Shown one piece after another: positions 22,719 through 34,639 of a stretch of 64,000 nt of DNA (position 1 is the first letter of the stretch; each line of letters begins with the position of its first letter). The stretch comes from Dasypus novemcinctus (lineage: Eukaryota > Chordata > Mammalia > Cingulata > Dasypodidae): assembly GCF_030445035.2 (NCBI RefSeq), contig NC_092216.1:14757405-14821404 (forward strand), in the 5' to 3' direction. The notes under the pieces are model-generated. The model did not search any database and had not been told where the DNA came from. It saw nothing but the letters and a program-made list of their open reading frames with translations. The translations under genes and the position numbers were made by a program.

Positions 22719-22938
22719 AATAGCAGTATTGATAGTAAATGTTAACAGAAAAACCATATAAGGCCTAAGAGAATGAATATTAAATACATGTAAGCTTTGT
22801 AGAGGTACAACAATAAGTAGTGGAGCACCTACAGTAAGATGGGAATTTGTTTTGGAGAAGAATATGGTATGATTTAAACTGTCAGTGTGAATAGAAGAGA
22901 GGGGAAGAGAAAGGAAAGGACAATAACATAGAAAGTTA
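22719..22938 (-). repeat. Extra piece of L1 5' UTR between two head-to-head L1s
   Basis: About 220 bp homologous to the ORF1-proximal part of the L1 A 5' UTR (21146-21370): 'agtattgatagtaaatgtta' versus 'agtattgatagtaaatatta', and 'ggacaataacatagaaag'. It is placed directly before the L1 A start. It is either the tail of another, older L1 or an upstream monomer of L1 A. Confidence 0.75.
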
Positions 22939-23586
22939 ATTAGGAGGTGGGGCAAGATGGACTCTGAGTGAGCGCACCTCATAATCTCTCCTGCAAAGAA
23001 GTGGCTGAGTAAGGTTGGAGTCCTGCTGGACTGTGCTGTTTCAGGGTAGGAGGTCAATTTGGTGGGATGGCAACAGAAGAGATTCTTGCAAGAGGTCGAA
23101 TTTTGGATCTTTTGCATGGAGGTTGGAGGTCATGGGTGGGACCCTTACCACTGGGGCTGGTGGCCTGGCTGCAGTGATTCCTGAAGGCTTTGTTGTGCTG
23201 GAATGTTCCCAAGCCCTGAGTGCATTGTTTTGGGGGCTTGCAGGGTGGGAGGTGTCTGGATGTCGATTTGGTGAGACAGTGACGGAGGAGATTCTTGCGA
23301 GAGGTGGAATTTTGGGTTTCTGACATGGAGGTCAGAAGTTGTGGGCAGAACCCCTCCTTCTAGGGCTGGCAGCCTGGCCACTGTGATCCCTGAAGGCTTT
23401 GTTGTGCTGCAGTGTTCCCAGCCCCTGTGTTAACTGGATGCATGATTCCCAGATCTGTGTCCCCTAAACCCTGGTGACCCATACTACAGAGACTCACACA
23501 CCTTGAGTCTGCAATATCATGGAAATCCCATCCCCAAATGCACTGCACCCTCAGGTCCATCTGAGGTCCTTGATTACCCTAGTCCT

Positions 23587-23632
23587 CGGTGTTGTGTGTG
23601 TGTGTGTGTGTGTTTGTTCTCTCTCTCTCTTT
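23587..23632. repeat. (GT)n-(CT)n microsatellite
   Basis: An alternating gt run followed by a 'ctctctctctct' run inside the L1 B 5' UTR. Confidence 0.9.
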
Positions 23633-24047
23633 GAACTTGAAGGAGTGTACCAACTGACTTGGGAAGAATCTGGGAAGTAAGGAGAGGTGAATCTGCTGAG
23701 AAAGCCCAATTTACTTAAACATCCTGGGATAGGAAACTTGGTCTGGGAGAAGGTGGAGTCAGAAAATCAATTAGACGTCTCCTACAACTGTAGAAGCTGC
23801 TATCAAAGCTTCCAATAGTATATTTAGGGTTTCTAGTGAGGTGTAGGTGAATTCGTGCTGGAAATAAAAAGTCATAGACTTCTGTGTTGCATTGATTCAA
23901 CAAGGACCTACTTCAATCTCCTACCGGACCACTAAGGCAGCTTTTCTGCTGCCCTGGAAGAGTGAGTAGTGAAGAAAGAAGGAAGGGGGAAGGTCAGATC
24001 CCTAAGCATATTATTTAATTGCAAAGAGGATGCCTAGCATGAAACGT

Positions 24048-24110
24048 TGGTTTTTTTTGTTTTGTTTTTTTGTTTTGTTTTTTTGTTTTGTTTTTTGTTT
24101 TTTTTTTGTC
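24048..24110. repeat. T-rich (TTTTTTGTTTTG)n low-complexity tract
   Basis: Repeated T6-8-G-T4-G blocks inside the L1 B 5' UTR, the cause of the Phe-rich + frame at 24030-24458. Confidence 0.85.
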
Positions 24111-24916
24111 ACGGTTGCTAATATTGCATGGTTTCCTTTTCTCCCATTTTATACCCCAAGGTCCTTTATCATTTGTTTAGTTTCTTTTTCTTGCTTGTTT
24201 CCACCTGTTTTCTTTGACCCCCATTTTTCTCTTCTCTTTTTTTCTTTCTCTCTTTTTATTCTTATTTTATTTTATTTTCTTTACATAATAGGTGCTGCAG
24301 GGAGTGCTTCACACTTGCTGTGTTTCCTCATCCTCTATTTCCTCTTCTCTGTGTGTTTTTATTTTGGCCACCTACACTATCCACTTCCCCCCATATCTTT
24401 CTATCCTCCATCGTCTACTGTTTCTCTTACATTCCACCTTCCTTTCTTTGGCCCCTAAGTTGTCTGACTTTTTATTTCTAATACCTTTGTTCTATTATCC
24501 AATCTTGATATTATTGTCTTTCTATTCTCTTTCCATCTCTCATGAAAACACTGGTCTTTTAATTCATACTTTATTGCTCCCCATATTCAGTTGACTGTCT
24601 CATTATAGGTACTCTATTTACTGCTATAACTCTACACAATTTACATGAAACTAATGTCTATTCTCTTAGATCTCACATTGTTATACTGTTAACATTTATT
24701 ACCAATAGTACTTTATACATTTTCTTCTCTTACTTATTTTGCTTTCCCAGGCCCTAGTATTTTTCCTTCAAAATGAACTTAGCCAACAACAAGAAAATAG
24801 AGTAAGAAAAACAAAGTGACAAAGAGAACACATAACACTTATGCACGAACAGCAACTAATTAATCCCCAAAAGTAGACAAAGAAGCTAAGGAACTGATTA
24901 CACTTATCAAGATAAA

Positions 24917-25862
24917 ATGATGGCCAGACAGCAACAAAAACTACAAAACAAACCAATAATCAGGAAACCATGGCCAAATCCAATGAGCAAACTAAAAACC
25001 AGGAAGGGGAGCAGAACATCAGACATGTAATTAAAGATCTCAAAACATCTATTAGAGATCAACTTAAGGAAATAAAAGGAAGAGATTAAAAATATGAAGA
25101 AACACTTGGAGCAGAAATTGCAGACATATGTAAAAAGATAACAGATATTATGCTGAGGAACACCACAGTTAAAGAAATCAAAAACACACTCTCAGCATAT
25201 ACCAGCAGATTAGAAGAGGCAGAGGAGAGAATTAGTGATGTGGAAGACAGTACATCAGAAATCAAACAGATAGTAGAACTGATCAAAAAAAAAGAAAGAA
25301 AAATTCTAAGCGGGACTTAGGGACCTGAATGACAATGCAAAATGTACAAACATACAAATTACAGGTATTCCAGAAGGAGAAGAGAAGGGAAAGGGGATAG
25401 AAGAGGTGTTGGAGGAAATAATGGCTGAAACTTCCCACATCTACTGAGAGAGATGGATGTACATGTCCAGGAAGCACAACACACTAAAACATCATAAATA
25501 CCAACAGGCCCACCCGAAGACATATACTTGTCAAATTATCCAATGCTCAAGACAAAGAGAAGATTCTAAAAGCAGCAAGAGAAAAGAAAACCATCACATA
25601 CAAGGGAGGCTCCATAAGATTAAGTGCTGATTTCTCACCTGAAACCATGGAGGCAAGAAGGCAGTGGTATGATATAGTCAAGTTACTAAAAGAAAAAATT
25701 TCCAACCAAGAATACTCTACCCAGCTAAACTAGCATTCAAAAATGATGGAGAGTTCAAAATATTCACAGATAAACAAAAAATGAAAGAGTATGCCAACAA
25801 GAAACCTGCCCTTCAAGAAATACTAAAGAGAGTTGTGCAGGAAGAAAGAAAAAAAAAGAAGA
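24917..25862 (+). pseudogene. L1 B ORF1, dead
   Basis: Begins ATGATGGCCAGACAGCAAC (as MMxRQQQ in L1 D), then a coiled-coil part (about 25100-25290, with EEAEERISDVED and EIKQIVEL), the RNA-binding domain, and a C-terminus with KPALQEILK followed by a basic tail at 25862. Stops at several points, e.g. soon after the start. Confidence 0.87.
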
Positions 25863-25879
25863 GGCAGAGTTGGAGGAGA

Positions 25880-28800
25880 GTGCAAGAGCAACAAATCAAC
25901 AAAAAGAGAAGAAAAAATATGACAAACACAAATCCAATCAAAATACGGCTAACATAAATAATTCCTTAAAAGTAATAACAATGAATGTCAATGGATTAAA
26001 CTCACCTATCAAAAGATTCAGACTGGGAGATAGGATAAGGAAATGTGATGCATCTATATGCTGTCTACAAGATACATATCTTAGACACAGGGATTCAGGG
26101 AGGTTGAAAATGAATGGCTGGAAAACAATCTTACAAGCAAAAAATAACCAAAACAGGGCAGGAATAGCTATATTAATATCATACAAAGTAGACTTTAAAT
26201 GAAAAACAATAGTGAGAGACAAAGATGGATACTATATATTAGTGAAAGGGATAATCTATCAGGAAGAATGAATACTCTTAAATATTTATGCTCCTAACAA
26301 AGGTAACTCCAAATACATGAGGCAAAAAGTGGAAAAACTGAGTGAAAGAATAGATGCCTCTACAACTACAATGGAGAACTTTAATAAACCACTATCAACT
26401 TGGTACAGAACATCTCAAAAGAGAGTCAATAAAGAAACAAAAACTCTGAACAGCATATTAGAAGAGCTGAACCTAATAGACATATACAGATCATTATACC
26501 CGAATACAGCAGGATATACATTTTTCTCAAGTGCACATGGATCATTTTCCAAGATAGACCATATTCTAGGCCACAAACAAAGGCTCTTTGAATTGAGAAA
26601 AATCAAAATCCTACAAAATAATATCTCTGACCAAAGTGGAGTAAAGCTGGAAATCTGCAAGGGCCAGAGGCCCAGATTTCACACCAAGATATGGACATTA
26701 AACAGCACAATTGTAGAAAAAAAAATGGGTCAAAAAGGAAATCTCAAAAGAAATTAATAAATACCTTGAAACTAATGAAAATGATAACACAATATACCAA
26801 AACTTATGGGATGCAGCAAAAGCAGTACACAGAGGGAAATTTATAGCCATAAAGTCATACATCAAAAAGGAAGAAAGAGCAAAAATTGAAGAACTAACTG
26901 CACTTTTGGAGGAATTACTAAAAAAAGCAACAAAGTAACCCCACAGGAAGAAGAAAGAATGAAATAACGAGAGGAATTAAATGAAATAGAAAATAAGAAA
27001 GCACTTGAAGAGATAAACAAAACCAAGAGCTGGTTTTTTGAGATCAGTAAGACTGACAAACTCTTAGCTAGATTAAAAGTAAAAAAGGGAGAAGATGCAA
27101 ATACACAAAATAAGTCATGAGAAAGGAGATATCACCACTGACCCCACAGAAATAAGGACTATCATAAGGGGATACTTTGAAAAACTATATTCCAACAAAA
27201 ATGGCAATTCAGAGGAAATGGACAAATTCCTAGAAACACATAAGCAGTGTATATTGATGAAAGAAGAAATTGATGATCTCAACAAGCCAATCAAAAGTAA
27301 AGAGATAGAATCAGTGAATAAAAACCTTGCAACTAAGAAGAGCCCAGCACCAGACAGCTTCACAGCTGAATTCTACAAAACAGTCTGGAAAGAACTAGCA
27401 CCAATCCTGCTGAAACTCTTCCAAAAAATCAAAACAGAATAAACATTAACTAACTCATTCTATCATGCCAACATTACCCTGGTACCAAAGCCAAACAAAG
27501 ACACCACAAGAAAGGAAAATTACAGACCAATTTCTATAATGAACTTAGACGCAAAAATCCTCAACAAAATACTTGCTAACCGTATTCAACAACACATCAA
27601 ACAAATTATACACCATGACCAAGTGGGATTCATTCCAGGTATGCAAGGATGGTTCAACATAAGAAAATCAATCAATGTAATACACCATATAAACAGATTG
27701 AAGGAAAAAAATCACATGGTTATATCTATAGATGCAGAAAAAGCATTTGACAAAATAAGCAACATTTCTTGATAAAAATATTGCAAAAGATTGGAGTACA
27801 AGAAATTTTTTAAGCATGATAAAAAGTATATATGAAAAACTCATAGTGAACATCATTTACAATGTGAAATCCTACAAACCTTCCCTCTAAGATCAGGGAA
27901 AAGACAAGGATGCCCACTCTCATGCCTTCTATTTAACATTGACTTAGAGGTACTTGCTTGAGAACTGAGGCAGGAAACAGATATAAAAGACATTCAAATT
28001 GGAAAGGAAAAAGTCAAAATTTCATTATTTGCAGATGACATGATCCTATACATAGAAACCTTGAGAGGTCTACAGCAAAACTTCTAGAACTCATAAATGA
28101 GTTTAGTAAAGTCACAGGTTAAAAGATCAATGTGCAAAAATCAGTAGCATTTCTGTACACCAATAATGAGCAAGCTCAGGAGGAAATCGAGAAACAAATA
28201 CCATTTACAATAGTAAATTAAAAAATCAAATACCTAGGAATAAATTGAACTAAAGATGTAAAAAACTTATACACTGAGAACTACACAAGGCTGTTCAAGG
28301 AAATCAAAGAAGACATAAATAAATGGAAGAATATTCCCTGTTCATGGATAGGAAGACTAAATATTAAGATCGATCCTACCAAAACTGACCTACATTCAAT
28401 GCAATCCCAATAAAAATCAATACAGCCTTCTTTAAGGAACTAGAAAAACTAACTATGAAATTTATTTGGAAAGGAAAGAGGCCCTGAATAGCCAAAGACA
28501 TATTGAAAAAAAAAAATGAAATTGGAGGAATCACACTACCTGACTTCAAAACATACTACAAAGCTACAGTACTGAGCCATGGTATTGGCTCGAGGAGAAA
28601 CACACTGACCAATGAAACTGAATGAAAAGTTCTGATATAGATCCTCATATATACAGTCATGTAATATTTGATAAAGTCACCAACCGCTCTCAACTGGGTG
28701 AGAATGGCCTCTTCAACAATTGGTGCCTGGAGAACGGGATATCCATATGGAAAAGATTTAAAGAGGGTTACCATCACACACCTTACACAAAAATCAACTC

Positions 28801-29748
28801 AAGATGGATCAAAGACCTAAATATAAGAGCCAAGACCATAAAGACTTTGGAAAGCAGTGTAGGGAAGCATATATAGGACCTTTAAATAGGAAATGGCTTC
28901 ATGAACTTCACACAAAAAGCACAAGCAGCAAAAGAACAAATAGATAAATGGGATCTCCTCAAAATTAAAGTCTTCTGCACCTCAAAGGAGTTTGTCAAGA
29001 AAGTGAAAAGAGAGCGTACACAATGCGAGAAAATATTTGGTAACCATATATCAGATAGGAGACTTATAATCTGCATATATAAAGAACTCCTATATTTTCA
29101 AAATAAAAAGTAAACAACCCATTTAAAAAATGGGAAAAAGATTTGAGCAGAAACTTCTCCAAAGAAGAAATATAAATGGCTAAAAATCACATGAAAAAAA
29201 AAATCCCTAGCTATCCCAAAATCCGTAGCTATCAGGGAAATGCAAATCAAAACTACAATGAGATATCATCTTATTCCCATAAGATTGGCAGCCATGAAAA
29301 AAATAGAAGACTACAAATGCTGGAGAGGATGTGGAGGAATGGGAACACTCTTCCACTGCTGGTGGGAATGAAGAAGGATCCAACCATTCTGGAGGATAGT
29401 TTGGTGGTTTCTCAAAAAACTAACCATAGATTTGCCATAGGACCCAGCAATTCCACTACTGGGTATATACCCAATAGAACTGAAAACAAGGACACAAACC
29501 AATATATGCACACCAATATCATAGCAGCATTGTTCACTATCGTCAAAAGTTGGAATCAACCCAAATGCCCATCAACAGATGAATGGATAAATAAAATGTG
29601 GTATATACATACAATGAAATACTACGTGGCTTTAAGAACAAATACACTACAAGCATATGTGATAACATGGATGAATCTTGAGAACCTTATGTTGAGCAAA
29701 CCAACCCAGGCATTGAAGGACAAATACTACATGACCTCAATGATATGA
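25880..29748 (+). pseudogene. L1 B ORF2, dead
   Basis: Endonuclease with NVNGLNSPIKRFRL (Asn of the active site kept) and ICCLQDTYL, where the usual catalytic Glu and following His of QETHL are replaced by Asp and Tyr. The KSPAPDSFTAEFY and [14 protein letters not shown] segments and an FADD box ([10 protein letters not shown], about 28018-28048) are visible in separate frames. The C-terminal WNQPKCPSTDEWINKMW segment ends at 29748. Several frameshifts and stops. Confidence 0.9.
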
Positions 29749-30817
29749 AGTAAGTAAACCAAGCTGCCTCTGATAGCTAGAGACTAGATGAGAGGCTTAC
29801 AGGAAATTGGGGGGTAGAGGAAGGATGTAAGCTGACACCTACATAGGTGAAATCTATGATAAACTGTAGGTAAGGATTTGTAAAAGGAAGCAATAAAATG
29901 GCATAGGGTTACCTTTGGGTGGGGTTTTGCATGCTTGAGGGGGGCTAGGAATGGGAGGATGGGTAATATTGCCCAGTAGATTGGGGGGAGGGTGGGGCAA
30001 CATATGAACATAGGAGATTGTCAGGTATTTGGTTGAGAGTATAATGCTGAGGAAACCTTTTCAAAAATATAAGGAGGACAGTTACCTGTTTAAGATGCTT
30101 AAAGGGGATAGTCTGATGCAGGTCAGGCTCCTAGGGAATATGTGAATGCTCATTTTGCAATACTGTGCTTTATCATTGGATAGAGAGTCATATAATGAGA
30201 GTGAAGGTATACCTACATCCTGGGGAGGACTGATGCCATCAAATAGAGGGAACTGTATCTCTAAATGAAATGGTGGCTCCCAGTGCATTAGGACAGTGAG
30301 CATGCCAAGCCCTCAACATTGTTGCAATTATCTCTGAACATGGCACTTCAAGCAATGAATATTGGCTGTCACTGTGGGCCCTAAGAGGAGGGGGAAAGAG
30401 GTATTGAATAGATGGAACAAATGTAACTGTGTGGGCAATAGAAATGTTTCACAAGAGTAGACAAGTTTGGATATAAGACATGTAAAATTACACCAAAAAT
30501 ATAAAGAGACTGATAGGCTAAAATGTAAATCATAATGTAAAACATAAGATAACTAAAAATGAAGAAAATTTTATAGTCTAAAATATAAACCACAAAGTAA
30601 ACCCAAACGTTACCATGTTTGAAAGCTTTGTCTGAATATCTGTACATCAGTTTCATTAAATAAAATATGAATATGTAGAAAGATTATTGCGGTGGAAGGG
30701 AAAAGGTTTTATGTTGGATATGTGGGAGTACTATATATTGTATATATGAATTACTGTGATCTAAATCTCTTGTGAAGATAAGCTTAATAATTAGAAAAAA
30801 GAAAAGAAAAAGATAGG
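29749..30817 (+). repeat. L1 B 3' UTR, shortened
   Basis: Colinear (antiparallel) with the first about 1.05 kb of the L1 C 3' UTR. It ends in the internal A-rich tract at 30796-30817 instead of the distal 3' end that other copies have. 30818-30954 is unassigned. Confidence 0.8.
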
Positions 30818-30954
30818 ACCTAGACACTCAGGAAAAGACATAAATAGTTGCCTTGCCAATTTGCATACAGGGAAACACTTATTGCAGTGATGGAAGGCAA
30901 AACATCAGAAACAAAGCTTTCGCATTTTTAATTTTCTTTTTAATTTTTTATTCA

Positions 30955-33900
30955 TTTTTTAAAAAATATTACATTCAAAAAATATGAGGTCCCATTCAAC
31001 CCCACCAACCCCACCCCACCACTCCCCCCACAGCAACAATCTCTCCCATCATCATGACACATCCATTGAATTTGGATTGCATATCTCTGGGCATTGCTGC
31101 ACCTCATGGTCCACATCATAGCCCATACTCTCCCACTTTCCATCCAGTGGGCCCTGGGAGGATCTACAATGTCCGGTAATTGTCCCTGAAGCACCACCCA
31201 AGACAACTCCAAGTCCTGAAAACGCTTCCACATCTCATCTCTTCCTCCCATTCCCTGAACCCAGCAGCCACCATGGCCACTTTTCCTGCACCAATGGCAC
31301 ATTTTCTCTGTGGACCTTGGATTGGTTGTGTCCATTGCATATCTATGTCAAGAGGAGGGTTAGATTCCACAGGGATACTGGATGCAATCCTCCTGCTTTC
31401 AGTTGTAGGCACTCTAGGCTCCATGGTGTGGTAGTTGACATTCTTGAACTCCATGTTAGCTGAGTGGGGTGAGTCCAACAAACCAGAGTGTAGGAGTTGA
31501 AATCTGTTGAGGCTCAGGGCCTGGCTATCATATTGTCAGTCCAGAGATTGAAATCCCCTAGATATATCTTAAACCCCAGCACCAACTACAATTCCAGGAA
31601 AGTAGCATGAAAGTCTAGTGAAAAGAGATCCCATCTGTGTCCAGCTCCATCATGCAGACACACCAGCTCCAAAGAAGGGCCAACTGACATGGCAATGAAC
31701 CCCATCTGCCAAGACCATAGAACCTGTGGGTCTCTTTAGGCCTCAAAAGAACCAATACCTGGGGTTGTATCTACTTTATCTGTCTCTGAGACTCTGCTCA
31801 GGTATGCATAAGGGCAATCCTTCTGACAACCTCCAGACTCTTTTTTAGAGACTCATAGCCATATAAACTCATTTCTCCTTTCCATTTTCCCCTTACATTA
31901 GGTCAAACAGTATTTTAAACTCCTGTTATTATATGTAGACAGGGATATTCTGCTGGTCTGCATTGAACCTTTAATTCAAGGTCATTTTCTAGTTGAACCA
32001 TCAGCTGGTACTTGGTAGTGATCCCTCGGTGCCAGGGAGGCTCATCCCCAGGTGTCATGTCCCATGCTGGGAGGAATGCATTGCATTTACATGCTGAGTT
32101 TGGCTTTGAGACTGGCCACATTTGAGTAACATGAAGGCTGCCAGAAGGAAACTCCTAGGCACAGTGCTGCTCTAGGCCTTGTTCTTATTTCAGGTGTATA
32201 GGCTCACAAGCATAGTCATTAGTATCAGGGTCTCCCTGTTGGACCCTCATTCCTTCCTGGTCCTTACCATTGCACCTGGGGGACTGCTGCTGCTCCCCTA
32301 GGGACCATGACAGAGCACCCCTGGCCAGGAACCCAGTACCCCCCTAGCTGTTGTTTTTAATTGTTGCCACTATGAGTATATCCAAACATTACCATGCACC
32401 CTGGACATATGCCCTGTATAACTGCCTGTCAACCATATATCACTTGTCAATAACATCCTATACCAGTATTCCTCCGTTGCCATTGTTGAACCTCTCTGTG
32501 ATCCAAAACTTCCTGAAAAGTGAAGCCCAATATAATGTCAGGATCCCTTACTAGTAAAATGGAATATAGCGATGGGTTTAAAGATTAGATATAGAATACT
32601 TATTGATTTTTAAAAATTCTACATCCTATCTTTTTCTTTTCTTTTTTCCTAATTATTGAGCTTCTTTTTACAAGAGCCCTAGATCACAGTATTTCATATA
32701 TATAATCTACAGTCCTCCCACTCATCCACCATAAAACCTTTTCCCTTCCACAGCAATATTCTTATAACTTATTCATATCATATTTACTTAAACTGATGTA
32801 CAGATTCTGAGACAATAGCTTTCAAACCAGGTGACATCTGTGCTTACATTGTGGTCCATCTTTTAGGATATACAGTTTTCTAAATTTTTAGTTATCTTAT
32901 GTTTTACATTATGGTTTACATTATTAGTCTGTTGTCCCCTATATGTTTTTGGTGTAATATTACATGTTTTATATCCATCCTTGTGTACTCTCACACATTT
33001 ACCTTGGTTCCATTCATTCAACATCCATTTTCCCCTCCCCTTGGGTCCCACAGCAACAGCCAATCTCCATTTCCCAAGGAGCCACGTCCAGAGATACTTG
33101 CAACAGTGTTCAGGGCCTGACTTGCTCAACTGCCCGAATGCCCTGGGAGCCATCCTTTCCCTTGAGAGATACATTTCCCTCTTTTTTGATGGCATTGGTC
33201 CTCCCCAGGATGTGGGCCCACCGCCAATCTCACTACTTGGGTCTCTACCCAATGGTACAACCCACCCTGGCAAAATGAGCATTCAGACATTCCCCAGGAG
33301 TCTGTCCCGTGTCATTCAATCCCCTCTGAGCATCCTAAACAAGAAACCCTCTTAATTATATTTTGATACGGTTTTCTCAGCAGTTTATTCTCAACCAACA
33401 CCTGACACTCTCCTATGTTCGTATGTTGCCCTTCCCTCCCCCCAATTTTTTGGGCACTATTACCCATCTGCCCATCCCCAGACCCCCTGAAACCCGCAAA
33501 ACCCCACCCAAAGGCAACCCCTTGCCCCCATTTTATCTCTTCTTTGTGCTCATACTTACCGCCAGCACATCATAGATTCCACCCCTACTGATGTTGGCTC
33601 ACATCCTTCCTCCACCCCCTGATTTCCTGTAAGCCTATCTTCCAGTCTCTAGCTCTCTGAGGCAGCTTTTTTATTTCATATCATTGAGGTCATGTAGTAT
33701 TTGTCCTTCAATGCCTGGGTTGCTTCACTCGGCATAAGGTTCTCAAGATTCATCCATGTTATCACATGTGTTTGTACTGTATTTGTTCTTAAAGCCAAGT
33801 AGTATTCCATTATATGTATATACCACATTTTATTTATCCATTCATCTGTTGATGGGCATTTGGGTTGATTCCAACTTTTGGCGATAGTGAACAATGCTGC

Positions 33901-34174
33901 TATGAACATTGGTGTGCATATATCAGTTTGTGTCCTTGTTTCCAGTTCTGCTGGATACATATCCAGCAGTGGTATTGCTGGGTCATATGGCAAATCTACG
34001 GTTAGTTTTTTGAGAAACCACCAACCTGTCCTCCAGAATGGTTGGATCCTTTACATTCCCACCAGCAGTGGATGAGTGTTCCCCTTTCTTCACTTTCTCT
34101 CCAGCATTTGTATTCATCTGTTTTTTTTTCATAGCTGCCAATCTTATGGGAGTAAGATGGTATCTCATTGTAGT
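30955..34174 (-). mobile_element. L1 'C': 5'-truncated LINE-1 with complete 3' UTR
   Basis: 3' UTR at 30955-33675 (about 2.7 kb), then an ORF2 C-terminus at 33676-34174 (YDPAIPLL, WNQPKCPSTDEWINKMW and KYYMTSMI-stop readable on the minus strand). The 5' truncation is at about 34174. Tail to tail with L1 B. Confidence 0.9.
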
Positions 34175-34177
34175 TTT

Positions 34178-34372
34178 TTTTAATATTTATTTATTATTAT
34201 TATTTTTAATTACATACAGACATAGACCCTGTGTGGCACGGCACTCCTTGCGCGCATCAGCACTGTGCATGGGCCAGCTCCACACAGGTCAAGGAGGCCC
34301 GGGGCTTGAACCACGGACCTCCCATGTGGTAGACGGATGCCCTAACCACTGGGCCAAGTCCATTTCCCTGTG
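34178..34372 (-). repeat. DAS SINE, truncated
   Basis: Reverse-strand DAS head and partial body: 'gggccaagtccatttccc' at the 3' border is the reverse of the tRNA-like head, and 'ttgaaccacggacctcc' is the B-box region. Directly abuts the L1 C truncation point. Confidence 0.85.
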
Positions 34373-34639
34373 TGACTCTTAAGCTGTGTTGGATTGAGTG
34401 AGGGGAAGATGTCCAGACTGGCAGTTCTGGGCTGTAAATCTTCTACCTGATTTTGGTGTTTTCTTTTCTTTCTGTTCTATTCAGCATTGGTGGAGTCCTT
34501 CTCCAGTCTCTTATTATTCTCCAGAGTACCAAGCAAGCAGGATTCATCCTTTTATTAGTTGATTTTGAGGGGAGGTTTTTCCAGATGACATCTTAAGTTG
34601 CCATGTTGGTGACGTCAACCTCTGGATGAAGATATTTTA
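34373..34639. other. Short unclassified stretch
   Basis: No motif or repeat recognised between the SINE and the old L1. Confidence 0.4.

Larger units (their letters stand above)
22943..24916 (+). promoter_or_regulatory. L1 B 5' UTR with tandem 209-bp units
   Basis: Two tandem copies of a roughly 209-bp unit: 'gattcctgaaggctttgttg' at 23176 recurs as 'gatccctgaaggctttgttg' at 23385, with 'gagattcttgc(a/g)agagg' and 'ggcctgg/agcctgg' also repeated in register. Mouse L1 promoters use tandem monomers; this is a similar design. A (gt)n plus (ct)n tract lies at about 23587-23632, and T/TTTTG-rich repeats at 24048-24106. Confidence 0.78.
22943..30817 (+). mobile_element. L1 'B': near-full-length LINE-1, head to head with L1 A
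   Basis: Starts GGAGGTGGGGCAAGATGG and runs 5' UTR (22943-24916), ORF1 (24917-25862), ORF2 (about 25880-29748) and a 3' UTR (29749-30817). It follows the L1 C 3' UTR closely only until an internal A-rich tract (aaaagaaaagaaaaagat), where homology stops. ORFs have stops and frameshifts, so inactive. Confidence 0.92.

Noticed and set aside
24030-24594. Phe-rich + frames resembling membrane proteins
   Set aside because: Translation of T-rich low-complexity L1 5' UTR.
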